Made by a program: the position numbers and the translations under genes. This document shows, one piece after another, positions 1-11,189 of a stretch of 64,000 nucleotides of DNA. The notes beneath the pieces were generated by a model, which was given only the letters and a program-made list of their open reading frames with translations, did no database searches and was not told where the DNA came from. Numbering within the stretch: the first letter of the stretch is position 1; every line of letters begins with the position of its first letter. Origin of the DNA: Anastrepha obliqua (lineage: Eukaryota; Arthropoda; Insecta; Diptera; Tephritidae); contig NC_072895.1 of NCBI RefSeq assembly GCF_027943255.1, forward strand, positions 71,674,001 to 71,738,000. The letters are read 5' to 3'.

Positions 1-1140
1 TCTGACTTCACACACATTTCGCTCTAACGCCATCACTCTACCTTTCAATTTCAATCTATTTCTTCATTTGGGCGAAAAATGCAAGAAAAATGTAACAAAG
101 GAAATTACTACAGAAAAGGTTTTCTAACCAGCAACCCTATTTTAAACTCAGTTAACGTAGACATTTGTTTTTAAAAAATCCACCTTTCGGCTCTTAAAAA
201 TAAAATATTACATATTTAGGGTGTGTAAATAATCCTTTACAATTGACTAGGTACTTCTGCCGTAATCCCAAGCAAAAACAAAAAACACAACCTCCTTCAA
301 CTGTCTAACCTTCAAGTGAAGAAGATGAATTCTTACTGCCGTATTTGTTCCTCCCACAATTGTGACCTTTTCAAGATTATTGCAATTATACAAAAGTGTG
401 ACAATGTATGTGGATGTCCTTGTTTATCTGTGTTTATGCGCCAAGCACAGCTGTGTTCTGCTATAGCAGTTGACCTCAAATGTCAGTTTTTGCTCTACTA
501 CTTCTTCATCTTCTAATTTATTCATTGCTATCGCCCTTTGACCAGTCTCAGCCGGGGTTTGGATGCCACAATAAAAGATTACCGCTTCCTTGGTTAAATT
601 ACAACAGTGTGCCTTTACGTGTGTACTAAATACATAGAATTGCTGTATTGTTTTTATTTCTTATTCTATTTTTCTCACAGGAGAGTTTTCTTGCTCCGTT
701 TTTTGACTTGGCATTGTACACAGCTTTTTCATCTCAACGTAATTTTTTGCCTACTTTCAGTCGACTAAACTCATTAATTTTCTATTTTATTTCGTGCATG
801 TCTTCCTATAGATACGTAATTAGGCATATCGTTATGTGTGTGTGCAATAGAATTTTTATTGTTACCTTTAGCACACAATTCCTTATTTCATGTGATCGCT
901 CATACCACATACATACATACATACATACATACATAGTTAATATGAGAGTATGTTACACGTGTTACAATTGATGGTGCTTTTAAAAGGCATTCGACACTTT
1001 CTTGATAGGTCTTAAGAGAACTAATGCATACGTACGATGTATCTACTATCTCTTAGAATTTGAATATATCAGTTTGGAGAAAAAGAAATCCATTATTTTT
1101 GCGTAAAATTTTTGCGCAAATGGCTTGAGACTGTTTTATG
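1..1140. other. AT-rich stretch without recognisable gene
   Basis: Short open frames occur on both strands but none resembles a known protein and all are of a length expected by chance in AT-rich DNA. The only structured sequence is the ACAT microsatellite near 907-934. Confidence 0.6.
907..934. repeat. (CATA)n microsatellite
   Basis: About seven perfect copies of the tetranucleotide CATA in a row. The same ACAT/TATG motif recurs in shorter runs elsewhere in the window (for example 14160-14220, 23400-23430, 40027-40060, 59685-59712), which is typical of fly genomes. Confidence 0.9.
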
Positions 1141-1144
1141 GACG

Positions 1145-1245
1145 ACCTTTAGTTTCTGTTCGATGCTACGACTACTAACATGCCGGTCAACTTCGATTAT
1201 TTCTGTGATTTAATCGACATAATTCACATTTTTTTAATATCAAAA
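1145..1245 (-). pseudogene. Mariner transposase relic (N-terminal helix-turn-helix segment)
   Basis: Minus-strand translation reads KNVNYVD, stop, then ITEIIEVDRHVSSRSIEQKL. This aligns with KNCDKIAELIERDRHSGSRSIGQEL of the well-preserved mariner at 48066-49313 in this same window, and the nucleotide text around ATGCTACGACTACTAACATG parallels that copy. It is a roughly 100-bp fragment of the N-terminal DNA-binding region, with a stop codon. No TIRs are visible around it, so this is an old truncated or decayed copy of a related mariner. Confidence 0.6.
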
Positions 1246-1249
1246 ATAC

Positions 1250-3195
1250 CTGGTCGTAGTCAACGAAACTTAAATTAAACGTATAGTAATTGTATTATTT
1301 AATATTTCAGTAATCAGTATGCAGAAATAGCTCAAAGTTGGTACAAGAAATTGTTTTAAATCGAGTGTGTTGAAATCCAATAAGTCATAGAATATTATAA
1401 TAATGTCATGGCTTTTATAAACAACAGCATTTAGTTGTAATTTATACGGATTTCTGAAAGGCATTCAATCAATCGCCCATTTTAACCTAACACTTTTAAG
1501 GTTGTTGTTTAGTTACTCAATTGAAAAGAAATTTGTTTGTTTAAGTTATGTCTTCTAACTCTAAAGTAATGGTTAACGCAGCGATCCTCTTCTTCTCTCA
1601 CTTCTTACAAACGAAAACCAAATATCTTCCAATCAGCAAAATGTTTAAAGTTGATGAAGACGATGTTGAACTAATTTTGAAAATCCGTCTTATTGTTATG
1701 AATGCATTAACTTTTAAAAGGATCTTAAGCATTTTCTGCAATTGTATATGCGGAATCATCTAAATTTAAATCCTGAAAAATGAAGCGTGGCTTTATAAAA
1801 AAAGTCACTGCAACCATAAAAAGTTCAACATTTTTGCTCAATCGGTTACCCATATTTGCCAGAATAGGTCTGGTGGTTTACTCATAAGGTTGATATAAGG
1901 CGGATCTGCTTATTTCTAGACTAAAACAAGTGCTTCTTTAATAAATAAATAAACGCTGAAGTAATCCAGATCGATTTTAGAAATTAGTTCACAAATTAAT
2001 TTAAAAGTACAACGAAGTTTTTAGTACCAAATCAAACTAAAACAAATCTACCTCACCGTGTAAACAAATATTTGACCAAAAATTTGCCGTTGATGATTTA
2101 AAATTTCGTATTTCCAAGCTATTTCTTACTTTTGTTTAAAGATATAATTGAAATAGCAAAGAATCCTTTTTGTTCAGGCGTTTTGAAAAAAAGTGATTAT
2201 CTTTCCTTTTAATGTGGTAGGTATTTTATTTAATTTTTTTTTTTCGGAAAACGTTAAAATATTTATTTTATTATATACGAGAACATATAATATCATATAT
2301 TTGTGAAGTACGTAGAGCTAAGTAAAACCACTTTCATTTTCATAAACCATCAATATTCTAATTGTATTCTGGTATGGCAGCGCACTTTTTCTGTGTATCG
2401 AATACTTTATACGAGTATAACCTCGCTGCTCAAAATACACGAATTAGTCGAGAGAAAACAAAACCTAATATAATATATAATATAAGTGCAAACAAGCAAA
2501 GAAAATATATTGTTCTTGTATTGATGATCAACCAAAACCCGAATATGGAAATACAGAATGAACTATTTGAAAATATTTCAATAATTCACTTTTGTGAAAA
2601 AAGTATATATTACAAGAGTCGTAAAAATTTTTATCTGGTTTTCTATTTTAGTAATGAATTCTGATGCTAGGCATCGAAAGGCAGAGTTTATTCCATACTT
2701 GATCTTTATGCTTATAGTTAGCTTTTGTCTGATTTATGTTTAATAGGAGAACATCCATACAAACATAAGAAAATCACTAAGAATGTTCACTTTTGAACTT
2801 ACTTCCTCATTATTTAATTTTTATGATATCATTTAATTTTATTCTTCAATTATCCGATATTCCGATATTCCGATATTCAGAAAAAATCATTTTCTAGCAA
2901 AAGCAAAAATAAAAAAAGTGTTCCTTTTATTAATAACTTTAAAGAAATAAAAACACCAAAGCCTGATCCGGGTGTTTTTCTCTGGTTATGAAGTAAATAT
3001 TCAAATATATTGTTGCGTCCCTATTCACAAAATTATCCAGCAGATATTTTAAGCGATGTTTTCCACGGTATTACATGACTCCAACTTCATATGAGTGAAT
3101 TATCGGAAGAAGTGCTGGACACCCGAAATAAAGGTTTTGAAAAATGCAGACAGCTTTTTCCTGGAATATTAGTCGAGTAAATGTAATGAAGAAGA
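1250..3195. other. AT-rich stretch without recognisable gene
   Basis: Nothing identifiable by translation on either strand. The small open frames at 1270-1464, 1548-1763 and 2362-2664 have low-complexity, AT-driven composition. One short tandem repeat lies at 2853-2876. Confidence 0.55.
2853..2876. repeat. 8-bp tandem repeat, three copies
   Basis: TCCGATAT is present three times head to tail. This looks like a small slippage expansion of no evident function. Confidence 0.85.
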
Positions 3196-3196
3196 A

Positions 3197-3402
3197 CGCG
3201 CCGTGGCCGAATGGGTTGATGCGTGACTACCATTCGGAATTCAGAGAGTGAACGTCGGTTCGAATCTCGGTGAAAGATCAAAAAATTAAGAAAAAGTTTT
3301 TTCTAATAGCGGTCGCCCCTTGGCAGGCAATGGCAAACCTCCGAGTGTATTTCTGCCATGAAAAAGCTCCTTATAAAAATATCTGCCGTTCGGAGTCGGC
3401 TT
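3197..3402 (+). mobile_element. tRNA-derived SINE, copy A (3' truncated)
   Basis: The head is tRNA-like: the A-box TGGCCGAATGG is at 3204-3214 and the B-box GGTTCGAATCT at 3257-3267, the internal promoter of RNA polymerase III genes. The order and spacing match a tRNA-Ser type (long variable arm). The head is followed by an A-rich linker, then the family core (GCGGTCGCCCCTTGGCAGG, AATGGCAAACCTCCGAGTG, TATTTCTGCCATGAAAAAG) and TCTGCCGTTCGGAGTCGGC. Full copies such as 22445-22762 continue for another 120 bp. This one stops at 3402, where a DD37D transposon fragment begins. Confidence 0.9.
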
Positions 3403-4412
3403 ATTTTTTAGTGCTCACCTTGCTCTCCAAAATGTACCAGATGGAATAATCCATCGGATTTGCGTCTGACGAATTCGAAAGCCATTGTGTGGACGAAATG
3501 AAGTGTGGAACATGATTTTTAAACCATTCTTGGTTCACACGAGCTTTATGAGACGGTGCCGAGTTCTGTTGGAACGTCCATAGTCTACGACCAAAATGTT
3601 TGCGTGTCAACGGGTCTAAAGCATCTTCTAAAACATTTTACCGAGAATAAGTCGCATTCACTTTTCACACCAGGCTCGATAAAAACGATTGGAGAGCGTC
3701 CATCAGCGGTCATTGCGACCCAAACCATTACTTGCGATGGGAAATCGCTTCGAGTGGCCAAACGTAGGCTCAAATTCTCGTATGAGCGTTCGGTCAAGTA
3801 AAAACGATCGCTTTGAGTGTTTATGAACTGCTCAATTCGGAAATTTTTTTCATCAGAAAACACAATGTTAGGAAATTCGCCACGTTCGTGCAAGCGCAAC
3901 AACTCCTTTGCTCTTTCGCATCGAACTTTTTTTTGCTGGGGTGAAAGATCGTGTGCTTTTTGCAACTTGTAAGCCTTGACCTTGAGCTCATTTTTCAATA
4001 TGCGATGAATGCTGTCTTGCGATATTTTCAGTTCTCTTTTTCTTCCACTTCGACGTGGATTTCGTTCAAGTCGAGCCTTCACTTTCCGAACCAAAGCGTT
4101 TTGTAATGCTACCAGTATCATTTTAAAGTTTTATATGTAGTGCGATACACAAACATTTTATTCACTTTGAGGTGACTGAGCTCACGAACAATGGCTGGTT
4201 GTGATTTTCCAGTCAAATATAACGCAATCCCACTATTATATTTGAATTCCATCACAAAAAGAAAAATTCAACAAAACTGAGACGCAAATGCTTTTGATGG
4301 CTTATAAACAATATATTGAACTGTCATATGAACAATTTTGACGTTGATGTCATGAGCAGTTTTACAGATACAAGCAATGTGAAGTTGGTAACACTTCATA
4401 TCGTTCACCCTG
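3403..4412 (-). mobile_element. DD37D (maT-like) Tc1/mariner transposon, 3' truncated
   Basis: The 5' end is at the high coordinate, where a TIR-like CAGGGTGAACGATATGAAG (reverse strand) abuts a TA at 4413-4414. The other end is cut off at about 3403 against a SINE copy, so no second TIR is seen. The inside carries a decayed transposase in several frames. The spacing of 37 residues between the second and third catalytic positions places it in the DD37D group (maT-like) rather than classical DD34D mariner. Confidence 0.75.
3408..4255 (-). pseudogene. DD37D transposase pseudogene
   Basis: The enzyme would cut and paste the element. The N-terminus (about 4250 downwards) reads MEFKYNSGIALYLTGKSQP, a helix-turn-helix region. 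The middle (4121-3585) has ARLERNPRRSGRKRELKIS and the first catalytic motif VFSDEKNF, followed by SQVMVWVAMTADGRSPIVF. The last part (3610-3408) is in another frame and has FQQNSAPSHKA and SSDANPMDYSIW. In the second catalytic motif, Asp is replaced by Asn (QQN instead of QQD). At least two frameshifts, the Asp-to-Asn change and the missing C-terminus make it inactive. Confidence 0.85.
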
Positions 4413-4414
4413 TA

Positions 4415-5430
4415 TATATATATAATTAATTGCTCCAAATATATTTCCTATATAAGTATGTGAAATGTATATAAAAGCCAGAATACATGAATTACAATTT
4501 ATATATAATTTCAAATATACTTAAAAATGTAAATATCTTCCTAACTAATGACTAACACATTTCACAAAAAACGTGCGAGGGGTATATAAAATTTTGTTAC
4601 GCCTAAAAATGTATACATCCCTTTACTTGTTTCTAATGTTGATTTATTTCTATTCTACTGAATCGTGACCTTTTTTAAAACGCATTGTGATGCATACAAA
4701 AGAAAGAGAACCTTTTCGTTCCTGCTGTTCATTTTCTTTCCCTGTTTTATTTTCTTTCAAGTTCTGCCCAATTAAGCGGCACTAATTGTGCTTTTCGTCT
4801 TCAATTATATTGATTTAAACTATAATATTACTGCTGGAAGCAAACAAGGCGTTTCCATTCAATCGTCAGCATAAAAGAATTGAGTAAAGTTTATTTTATA
4901 AGCATTCACTAGTGGAATTTTTTGGGCTCTAAAGGATTTATTAGGTGATAAATATTAATAGATATTAATAGCGTGCTTTCCCCTACCAAATTATTTACTC
5001 AATACGAGTGTCGGCGTTTCTTACTAAATATATTTCATGACTTGAGAGTCAATTTAAGAGGAGTTAATTTACAAATTTCCATAATAAATTGATGCAGTTA
5101 TTACTCTGAAGATTATGGGTTTAAACAACAGTTTGCAAAAACTCATCAACGACTTTTTTTGTAACTTATATTCTCTTAAACACATTTTCGTTTTTCAAGT
5201 TATCTCTCATGTCTTCCAGCAGCAGAAGTCTGAGTGCATTGATTATATCTAAAATAATCACAATGGTTTGTTTATTAAATATTTTTCGTTATGTTTTATA
5301 TGAATACAGTTTACTCCAACAACTGTTGGTTTAACTGAAGGCAAGTTTGAAATTGATGTCTATACTTCTTAACTGTTATGTTTGATATTTTGAACATGAA
5401 CATATGCATTGATATAAGTAGGGTTGCATT
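4415..5430. other. No recognisable gene
   Basis: AT-rich single-copy-looking sequence with short TA runs near 4413-4430. No translated similarity was recognised on either strand. Confidence 0.5.
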
Positions 5431-5439
5431 TCATCAGCC

Positions 5440-5885
5440 CACCTCAACGCAGTTGTTCTTACAACAACATCTATTCATAACAATTTCAAGAATTCATTGA
5501 GTTTGTTTTTTGTCAAATTCTTCGTTAATACCTCTGCTATCCTTTCATTATTTTATACATGATGGCATTTAATGTCGCCTCTTTCAACATCTTTCACGAC
5601 GTGATATCTAATATCAATGTGTTTCGTCCTTGCATAGTGCACAGGATTGTCTGCAAGGTGTTGAGATAACCTCAGTGGTCTCCAAATAAGACAGTTGCGC
5701 GGATCGCTACAATCAATTTCGCTGAGAATTCGTAGCAGATGGAACGCCTATTTCGCTGCAGATGACATAGATAAATACTTCGCCTCGGTACTACTTTAGG
5801 CGACGCAGTTCTGATTTTCCGACTTCCAGGATATCGCACACAATCAGCCAGTTGCAAACAATTCAACCCCTTTCTCAAGTGTGAC
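5440..5885 (-). pseudogene. Ty1/copia retrotransposon fragment (RNase H end of pol)
   Basis: In one minus-strand frame the text reads AKYLSMSSAAK, stop, AFHLLRILSEIDC, then LADNPVHYARTKHIDIRYH, VVKDVERGDIKC, and IAEVLTKNLTK. The NPVHYARTKHIDIRYH block followed by an AEVLTKNL block is the hallmark of the C-terminal part of copia polyproteins (RNase H domain). At least three in-frame stops are present. No LTR, primer-binding site or polypurine tract is visible on either side, so this is an isolated internal relic. It is the only LTR-retrotransposon material I recognise in the window. Confidence 0.8.
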
Positions 5886-5979
5886 GTGAACGGAATATAA
5901 CCTGAAAGCTTATGTATCTGTGATCAGAGAATGAAAGCCTACTCAACACTTCCCATTCCTGTACTGTAACATCTTTGCT

Positions 5980-6546
5980 TGTGTAGAGTCAAGTACATTC
6001 TTCGAGGTTGGTCCAACATATCTTGGTTCTTCACCTCTATTAGCTATTTCTAGGCTACTCTGAGGAATATATTTAAATTGTGATTCACCTCGGTCGTTGA
6101 TGTCTGCACTACCCCAGACCGTGTGATGTGCGTTTGCGTCCGTTCCTATCACCAGAGCGAGCTTCTCTATGCCAGCTGTTTCTACCAACTTGCGAACTTC
6201 CGTCTGTGGTGCTTCTTCATCATGTGGCATAAAGCAAGACCCAAAGAGTTACGTCTCATCCTTGCAGCCCTCCAGCGCCACCACTGTCAGATCGACTGAA
6301 GAGAGATTACGATCAATATAAGAACATATACTTTTTTTAACCATTATCGCTGTTCTTACCTTGTTTTTTTGCAATCGAGATATAGGTGTTGTAGTTGTGT
6401 GATTTTAGACCGGAGACTATATTGCCCGGTGCTATCCATGGTTCCTGGACTAGAGTCACATCGTAGCCGACTCCCTCTATGTTGAGCAGAAGCTCGGCTG
6501 AGGCGTTCTTACTTTTGTGGAGGTTTATCTGAAGGACCTTCAGCAT
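5980..6546 (-). pseudogene. LOA-like LINE ORF2 fragment: endonuclease domain
   Basis: Begins MLKVLQINLHKSKNASAEL, the usual start of an apurinic-type endonuclease in LOA/R1-related LINEs, with VTLVQEPWI shortly after (catalytic Glu). A second stretch (6230-5985) has LALVIGTDANAHHTVWGS and INDRGE, containing the DAN-H catalytic motif, and ends at SKNVLDST. Between them the frame changes and a stop interrupts at about 6247. The reverse transcriptase that should follow is missing: the similarity stops near 5985. It overlaps the end of the ORF1 fragment by about 38 bp, as expected of the intact element. Confidence 0.85.
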
Positions 6547-7003
6547 CTGGCCTCAGTACCTTCTCGGGATTGGAAACTACCTCCAGCTCACCCTTCTCCA
6601 CTTCCTTTATATTGAGGGGGGCTTTCAGGATCTCTTCTATAGCGAGATCCTTTTCCACCTCCCCCGCAGCAAGCGTGTTATGGTTGTCGTCTGCCGGGTT
6701 GCGCTTTTTGAGGCGAAGGTGCGTGCTACCAACTCCCCAAGCCATCCTCCCGAATCGCGCATAAAGCATGTCCTCTGCCGGCTTGTTGATCTGGATAAAG
6801 TAGTCTTGCCCTCCATCAGCAGTTGCTGGGTTTTGCCACGCTCAACACTTTCCAGTCGTCCGTCGGCACGTCCGTGTTTTGTCTCTGTAGTAGTCGCAGT
6901 GCATTTTCCGGTTTTACGCGGAATGAAAACCTTTGCCTCCAATATTGAGGGAATGCAGCTGCGATCAACAATTTCAAGCGATGCCCCCTCCCACAGGACA
7001 TAA
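6509..7003 (-). pseudogene. LOA-like LINE ORF1 (gag-like) C-terminal fragment
   Basis: Minus-strand frames give VKPENALRLLQRQNTDVPTD and DWKVLSVAKP, then LYARFGRMAWGVGSTHLRLK. Both resemble the C-terminal RNA-binding region of LOA-clade ORF1 proteins. The matches are spread over two frames (about 6816-7001 and 6509-6769), so at least one frameshift separates them. The N-terminal half is absent: recognisable sequence starts near 7003. The stop lies within the start of ORF2, the overlap expected for this clade. Confidence 0.65.
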
Positions 7004-7009
7004 ATCAAA

Positions 7010-8555
7010 CAAAATTTTTTACCAAAAATATACCCTTCCATTTAAATAACATATATTGCTTTAGGCCATACAATGTGGAGAAAATAAAAAAAAACACTCA
7101 TATGAATACCTATGTGAAACCTTGCAAAATAATAAGAAGCTTCCAGGCATGAGTTCCAAATATGGATATGATCAGAACTTTCAGATTGACGACTTCGAAT
7201 AGATGCGCAATGGTGTTGAAATAAAATTACTGTGACACAGAATTGTGGATCCGGGAGAATTATCCTTGTAAGACTATAATGTTTCCACCAAGGAGAAATT
7301 AGAGCTGAATATGTTCCGTCTCAAAAAATATTTCAGCTTCAGGGCTAAGACTAATAGACTAATCGAGGTGCACAAAGAAAGCATCGGTTTGCCACCTATC
7401 CCCACCATAACAGTGCTACGATTCCCAATAAAGAGGTTGGATATCGCATTATTATCTCTCTGGAGTAAGTAAGAGTCCTTCTACCACTCCATCTTGGCTA
7501 GCATTGAGAACTAATAAGTATTTGAAGTATTTCGCAGAGTATCTATTAACGACAACTACAAAGGCTTCTGCCAATTTTTGAGGAAAACTTTTATACTAGA
7601 ATTATACCAGTCCCACAGCTTTAAATGTATGTAATCAGCATTCGTTAAATACAATCAAGTTTTGAGTGAAGCGTGGCCATAAAACAAGTTTCTAAGCATC
7701 TTCCTAAAAGTGTGTACCTACAAGTTGGTATACAAAACTTATTTCAAATGCAGCTGAAAAGATTTTCTCTTCAAAACTGGAATATAGAGCTTCAATCAGC
7801 GTAAATTACACGAAAATTAGCAACAAACTTCTCAATGCGAAAAGCTATTTCGGCCTTGCAGAGGTGAACCAGTGCAATACACGCGTATATACTCGTACCT
7901 ACAGCAGATATACCTAAAACTCTGAGGTATTTATTTGTTTATGTGTAAAATTCCACAAATTACTAACACAAACCAAATAGTGTAGATATGTATGCATTTT
8001 AATGTGCGGAAACTCTTTCACTCAACACCGTGATAAACTTCGAAATGCTACAACTGGGAGTAATTTTTTTAGATAGACAAAGAAAGGAAATAAAATCAAA
8101 GTTATTTGTTGAAATCTCAATGCGGTGGGTCAAACTTAACGGATTTTATTCTTTCTGAACTATTTGGCAAATTGGCATGGTTCATGACCAAATCACATAA
8201 CAACAATAAAATAAATGAGGAAATCGTTTGGTAGGATGGGCTGAATCAGCGCACACAGATGATATTGATGAGCTCATGCAGGATGGTGGAAATAGCAAAG
8301 GGCTTAACGAGAACATTTCAGTAGAAAAATAGTTAGTTAAAAATTTGCAAATGCATTGAACACACCAAAATGTTAGCTGGTGATCTGTTCTTATTTTTCG
8401 ATCCCCTTTTCTCTGGAAGCTGAGTATAAAAAATTAAAAGAACGGAAGCTTAAATGTATTTTGAACGTATTAAAAAATAAAGCTAACCCTTCTACTGCCC
8501 GCGTACCATTTTTCTAGCTTAAGTGACGATTAATGATTACACGGACCACAGTCTA
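7010..8555. other. No recognisable gene
   Basis: Translated in all frames I find only short, interrupted stretches and no family I can name. The region separates a LOA-like LINE fragment from a Jockey-like LINE fragment on the other strand. Confidence 0.45.
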
Positions 8556-8564
8556 ATCACACTG

Positions 8565-9152
8565 TACAACACAAATAAAAAATATCAAAGTACCGACAAC
8601 AGTATGTGGTATAAAGGGCAAAACCAAAAATATGTGCGTATCGATACCAATTACCAATGACCAAAATACAGCCACACAAAAAATTTTTGTTTCAAAACAC
8701 CTGTGTGCGTCATATGTGCTGGAAGTCATAAAGCCATAGAATGTCCAGTAAAGGACATCAACGAAATAAAATGTGCTCTCTGTGGTAAAAACCACACAGC
8801 CAATTACAAGGGCTGTATGATATACAAATCATTAAAAATACAGCAATTTCCAAGTCTCAGACAGAAAAATCCCACCACAATTACAAACACAGAAGAAAAA
8901 GTTGCATCACAAACTACTCTAGACAATATACTCGTCACAACCCGACACAATACTACAACACCAAATTTATCTTACGCCCAAGTAACAGCCATAAACGCTA
9001 AAAATGATGTTCAAACTATTGGAGCAACTATAACAGAAAACAAAGAAATTTCAGGGTTGAAAGATATGATGAAACAATTAATCTCACAAATGTCTGCAAT
9101 GATAAACATGATCACGTTACTTTTCGCTAAATTTAATGAACAATCAAGATAA
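8565..9152 (+). pseudogene. Jockey-like LINE ORF1 (gag) C-terminal half with zinc knuckles
   Basis: Three CCHC-type knuckles are recognisable: KYSHTKNFC (partial), CVICAGSHKAIEC and CALCGKNHTANYKGC. They are followed by LSYAQVTAINAKN and a C-terminal Met/Leu-rich helix ending FNEQSR. This is the usual end of Jockey-clade gag proteins, which bind the RNA to form the retrotransposition particle. One in-frame stop lies at about 8658 upstream of the knuckles, while the segment 8661-9152 is open. The 5' end of ORF1 is absent or unrecognisable. The TAA at 9150-9152 overlaps the ORF2 start at 9136 by 17 bp. Confidence 0.85.
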
Positions 9153-10355
9153 ATTAAGAATTGTCCTGTGGAACGCTAATGGTCTAAGCCACATGCACTG
9201 GAACTAAAAACATTTCTAAAAACAAAAACATAGGCGCAGCTCTAATATATGAAACACATTTCACAGATAGAAATTACTTAAACATTCCTAACTATACTAT
9301 TTATCACACCAATCACCCTGATGACAAGGCACATGGTGGAACGGCAGTAATTATAAACAAAGACTTTAAATGCATTGATGCGAACCACTATAGACAGGAC
9401 CACTTGCAAGCGACATCTATACAAATTGAGGACTTTAGTGGACATTTAACCCTTTCTGCCGTATACTGCCCTCCTAAACACAAAAATTCTAAGACACTAT
9501 ACCTTGACTTTCTTAAAACTCTTGAAGGCCGTTTTATTGCAGACGGAGATTTCAATGCAAAGAATACCTTATGGGGATCCAGAATACCAAACACGAAAGG
9601 AAAAAATCTTTACGATGCAATAATAGAAAATAAAAGTAAATTTTTAAGCTCTGGGGAACCAACTTATTGGCCAACTGGCGCAGAAGCGACCTGATTTAAT
9701 TGACTTTTACATTACGAAGGATATTAAAAGTGAGCAACTGGAAATAACTCCAAGCTTTGACCTCTCATCTGACTATTCTCCGATACTATTAATCTATGAA
9801 ATCAGTCCTATCCTAAACTACAAGGCACATAAATTTTACAATAATTATACGAACTGGAACTATTTTCGTGAAATTATGGAGCAAAGCCTTAACAATAAAG
9901 TCCCGTTAAAGAGCGAAAAAGAAATAGACTCCACAGTCATATTTCAATGACAGTATAGTGTATGCAACAACAACTTCCACCCCTATAGTCAAGATGAGTA
10001 ACAACAAACACAAATTATCCCATAAAACCTTGGAAAAGTCAGAGAAAACGAAAACTGAGGCAACAATGGCAATCTACACATTCACCAGATATTAAAAAAA
10101 GGCTGAATATAGCAACAAAAGAAATTAAAGATATATTAAAAGTGGACAAGGACGAAAAATTTGAAAAATATATCGCATCACTGGGAGCTAGTAGAGCTAC
10201 AAACTATACACTATGGAAGGCCTGCAAAAAAATCGACATCGCAGTTATACACCAACACCCTCTAAGGACAAGAACAAATTCTTGGGTGAAAACACCAAAA
10301 GAAAAAGCAAAAATACTCGCTGATGATTTAAAAAAACCCGAGCAACCATAGCTGA
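9136..10355 (+). pseudogene. Jockey-like LINE ORF2 5' part: endonuclease and linker, no RT
   Basis: ATG at 9136 gives MNNQDKLRIVLWNANGL, the canonical start of Jockey ORF2. After frameshifts near 9195-9210 the endonuclease continues with IYETHFTDRNYL (catalytic Glu), HGGTAVIINKDF, LSAVYCPPKHK and ADGDFNAKNTLWGSR (catalytic Asp/Asn), then LIDFYITKDIKS and the SSDYSPI motif. From 10142 to 10351, NYTLWKACKKI and PKEKAKILADDL match the linker ahead of the reverse transcriptase. Similarity ends at about 10355, before the RT. Loss of the 3' half is unusual, because LINE copies normally lose their 5' end. Confidence 0.85.
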
Positions 10356-10379
10356 AGACGAGGTATCAAATCTGTGTGG

Positions 10380-10800
10380 GAGGCATGCTCAGGACTAACG
10401 AGAAGGGAAGCTTTAATGGGTTACTTTGACATATACAATTTAAGGGCTTCCTGAAGTTCACAGCACCTGTCTCGGAGCGAGCGGCTGCAAAAGGCGTATG
10501 TTGTTCAAGGTTTTGAGTATCTGGTCATCTTACCCGTGGAGCTCATCAGATATTTCTTAGGCTTATAACTTATGGGTGCACTCCACGTCATATATAGAAA
10601 AACATGAGTTTAAACCAACGAAGTATACAGACCCCAAGTGGTACCCAGAGAAATGCGTAAAATCCACTTGATAAGGCAGCAGGCACGTCGGGTTTGGAGG
10701 TGCGGAATTTATGTTTATATGGAAATAGTTCTACAACTAAACACCGAGCCCCTATGTTCCATTCGGGACAAAAGGAATTGATGATGATGATGATTATGTG
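10380..10800 (+). repeat. Possible LINE 3' UTR ending in a GAT repeat
   Basis: A less AT-rich segment with no open frame ends in GATGATGATGATGATT at about 10780-10795. Non-LTR elements of R1/I type often end in short simple repeats rather than poly(A), so this may be the tail of one inserted next to the Jockey fragment. There is no protein evidence for it. Confidence 0.3.
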
Positions 10801-10905
10801 AGTCGATTATGCCACTTCAATATTCAGTAATTACTATAGCAAGGCAATGTAATGCAAATGTATGTCTTTCTATATATTTGTCCTCGATGCATACAAGCGT
10901 TTTAA

Positions 10906-11187
10906 TTGTCCTCTGAAAACCTTACTGATGAAGAAGACGATCCTGAAATTCTAACGGATTCTATTATAACTGACTCTGAGAACAACGATAGTGAGATGCA
11001 AGCGCTGGGTAAAATTGCTCTGTGGAATATCAGAGGAGAAAATAGAAAACTGTTTAAATTTTCTGCGAAACCTGGTCTGCAACAAATCTTACCAAGGAGT
11101 TTTAGAAATAAATGCAAGTCTTATACCTGTATTGAACAATATTTAGATGATGAGCTAATTAGTAGTGCAAACGAATTTATATGCTAA
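10906..11187 (+). pseudogene. Possible piggyBac-like transposase N-terminal fragment
   Basis: The 93-codon frame starts with an acidic stretch (DEEDDPEILTD, then SENNDSEM), as in many piggyBac-like transposases. It then has KLFKFSAKPGLQQ and YLDDELISSANEF, which resemble the 'F-F-x-G-x-PGL ... DELI' segment ahead of the catalytic domain. It has no ATG start. No catalytic Asp, TTAA-flanked end or continuation was found downstream. The identification rests on a short stretch and is uncertain. Confidence 0.35.
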
Positions 11188-11189
11188 TC

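Noticed and set aside
905..935. CRISPR-like regular repeat
   Set aside because: A simple tetranucleotide microsatellite without spacers. No repeat-spacer structure exists in the window.
3197..3270. Functional tRNA-Ser gene
   Set aside because: A- and B-boxes are good, but the acceptor stem cannot pair (GCGCCGT start against a TGAAAGATC end) and the same head is repeated with a SINE body. The other heads fail in the same way.
6570..7003. Plus-strand open frames of 64 to 107 codons in this interval
   Set aside because: They are antisense shadows of the LOA-like LINE ORF1 on the minus strand, which has the recognisable motifs.
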